Shown here one piece after another: positions 63,945 through 64,000 of a DNA stretch of 64,000 bases (positions within the stretch are counted from its first letter, which is position 1; each line of letters begins with the position of its first letter). A program made the position numbers and the translations under genes. The stretch comes from CAYPIE01 sp964410665 (GTDB lineage: Bacteria > Planctomycetota > Planctomycetia > Gemmatales > Gemmataceae): assembly GCA_964410665.1 (NCBI GenBank), contig CAYPIE010000001.1, forward strand, positions 185,569 through 249,568, written 5' to 3'. The notes beneath the pieces are model-generated. The model was not told the origin of the DNA. It ran no database searches and saw nothing but the letters and a program-made list of their open reading frames with translations.

Positions 63945-64000
63945 CACGAGCTCGCTGGGTGGGTGACGCGTTGGACAGGGGGCGATTCCTTCGGAGCGGC

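Overview
This window looks like chromosomal DNA from a planctomycete (Planctomycetota), possibly Gemmatales-like; the rank below phylum is inference. The evidence is a TIGR03000-type domain, two sulfatases, three Ser/Thr kinase-like genes, DUF11 repeat proteins, a DUF58/MoxR/von Willebrand A (VWA) gene train, a FecR/HEAT-type protein with an anti-sigma-like N-terminus, and many very long secreted or membrane proteins. Base composition is GC-rich and coding density is high. I found no insertion sequence, prophage, CRISPR array, tRNA or rRNA, so this is core/accessory chromosome rather than an obvious island.

Layout. 1-6 kb: the end of an arylsulfatase, an ABC exporter pair, and two small secreted proteins carrying a repeated NGxGN unit. 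4.3-9.3 kb: two DUF11 repeat proteins flanking a patatin-like lipoprotein. 9.3-10.2 kb: an exported methyltransferase-like protein with a TIGR03000-type domain. 10.3-27.7 kb: a seven-gene minus-strand train (beta-propeller/TPR protein, MoxR AAA+ ATPase, DUF58, a giant BatA-VWA-VWA-amidotransferase-like fusion, a DUF4175-like coiled-coil membrane protein, a Gly/Ser-rich secreted protein, and a Tat-exported terpenoid-cyclase-fold protein). This is the best candidate for a poorly described multi-protein envelope system. 28-41 kb: an E2-type acyltransferase plus methyltransferase, a dihaem cytochrome c lipoprotein, a membrane pseudokinase, an exported alpha/beta hydrolase, a TolC-like lipoprotein, a FecR/HEAT protein, an isolated nuoN, and tatD. 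41.7-47 kb is housekeeping: adenosylhomocysteinase, rpsB-tsf-rpsT and hemL. 47-64 kb: two Ser/Thr kinases, a DUF2934 protein, an isolated EcfT/CbiQ-type permease, a family 4 uracil-DNA glycosylase, a homocysteine methyltransferase-MTHFR fusion, tpiA, a 24-residue leucine-rich-repeat protein, a second sulfatase, RecD2 helicase, and a tandem pair of GT87/DUF2029-like membrane proteins.

The sharpest anomaly is the adenosylhomocysteinase gene. An in-frame TAG at 41940-41942 is followed, in the same frame, by 50 codons that read as a normal family C-terminus up to a TGA at 41787-41789. TAG is an ordinary stop elsewhere in the window (rpsB, hemL), so reassignment is unlikely. Sequencing error, a recent nonsense mutation or read-through remain.

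The methyl-cycle genes (adenosylhomocysteinase at 42 kb, homocysteine methyltransferase-MTHFR at 52 kb) lie about 10 kb apart on opposite strands, and the translation genes rpsB and tsf form a conventional pair. Starts were chosen by Shine-Dalgarno (SD) position, signal peptides and family start sites; several differ from the longest open frame and are noted.
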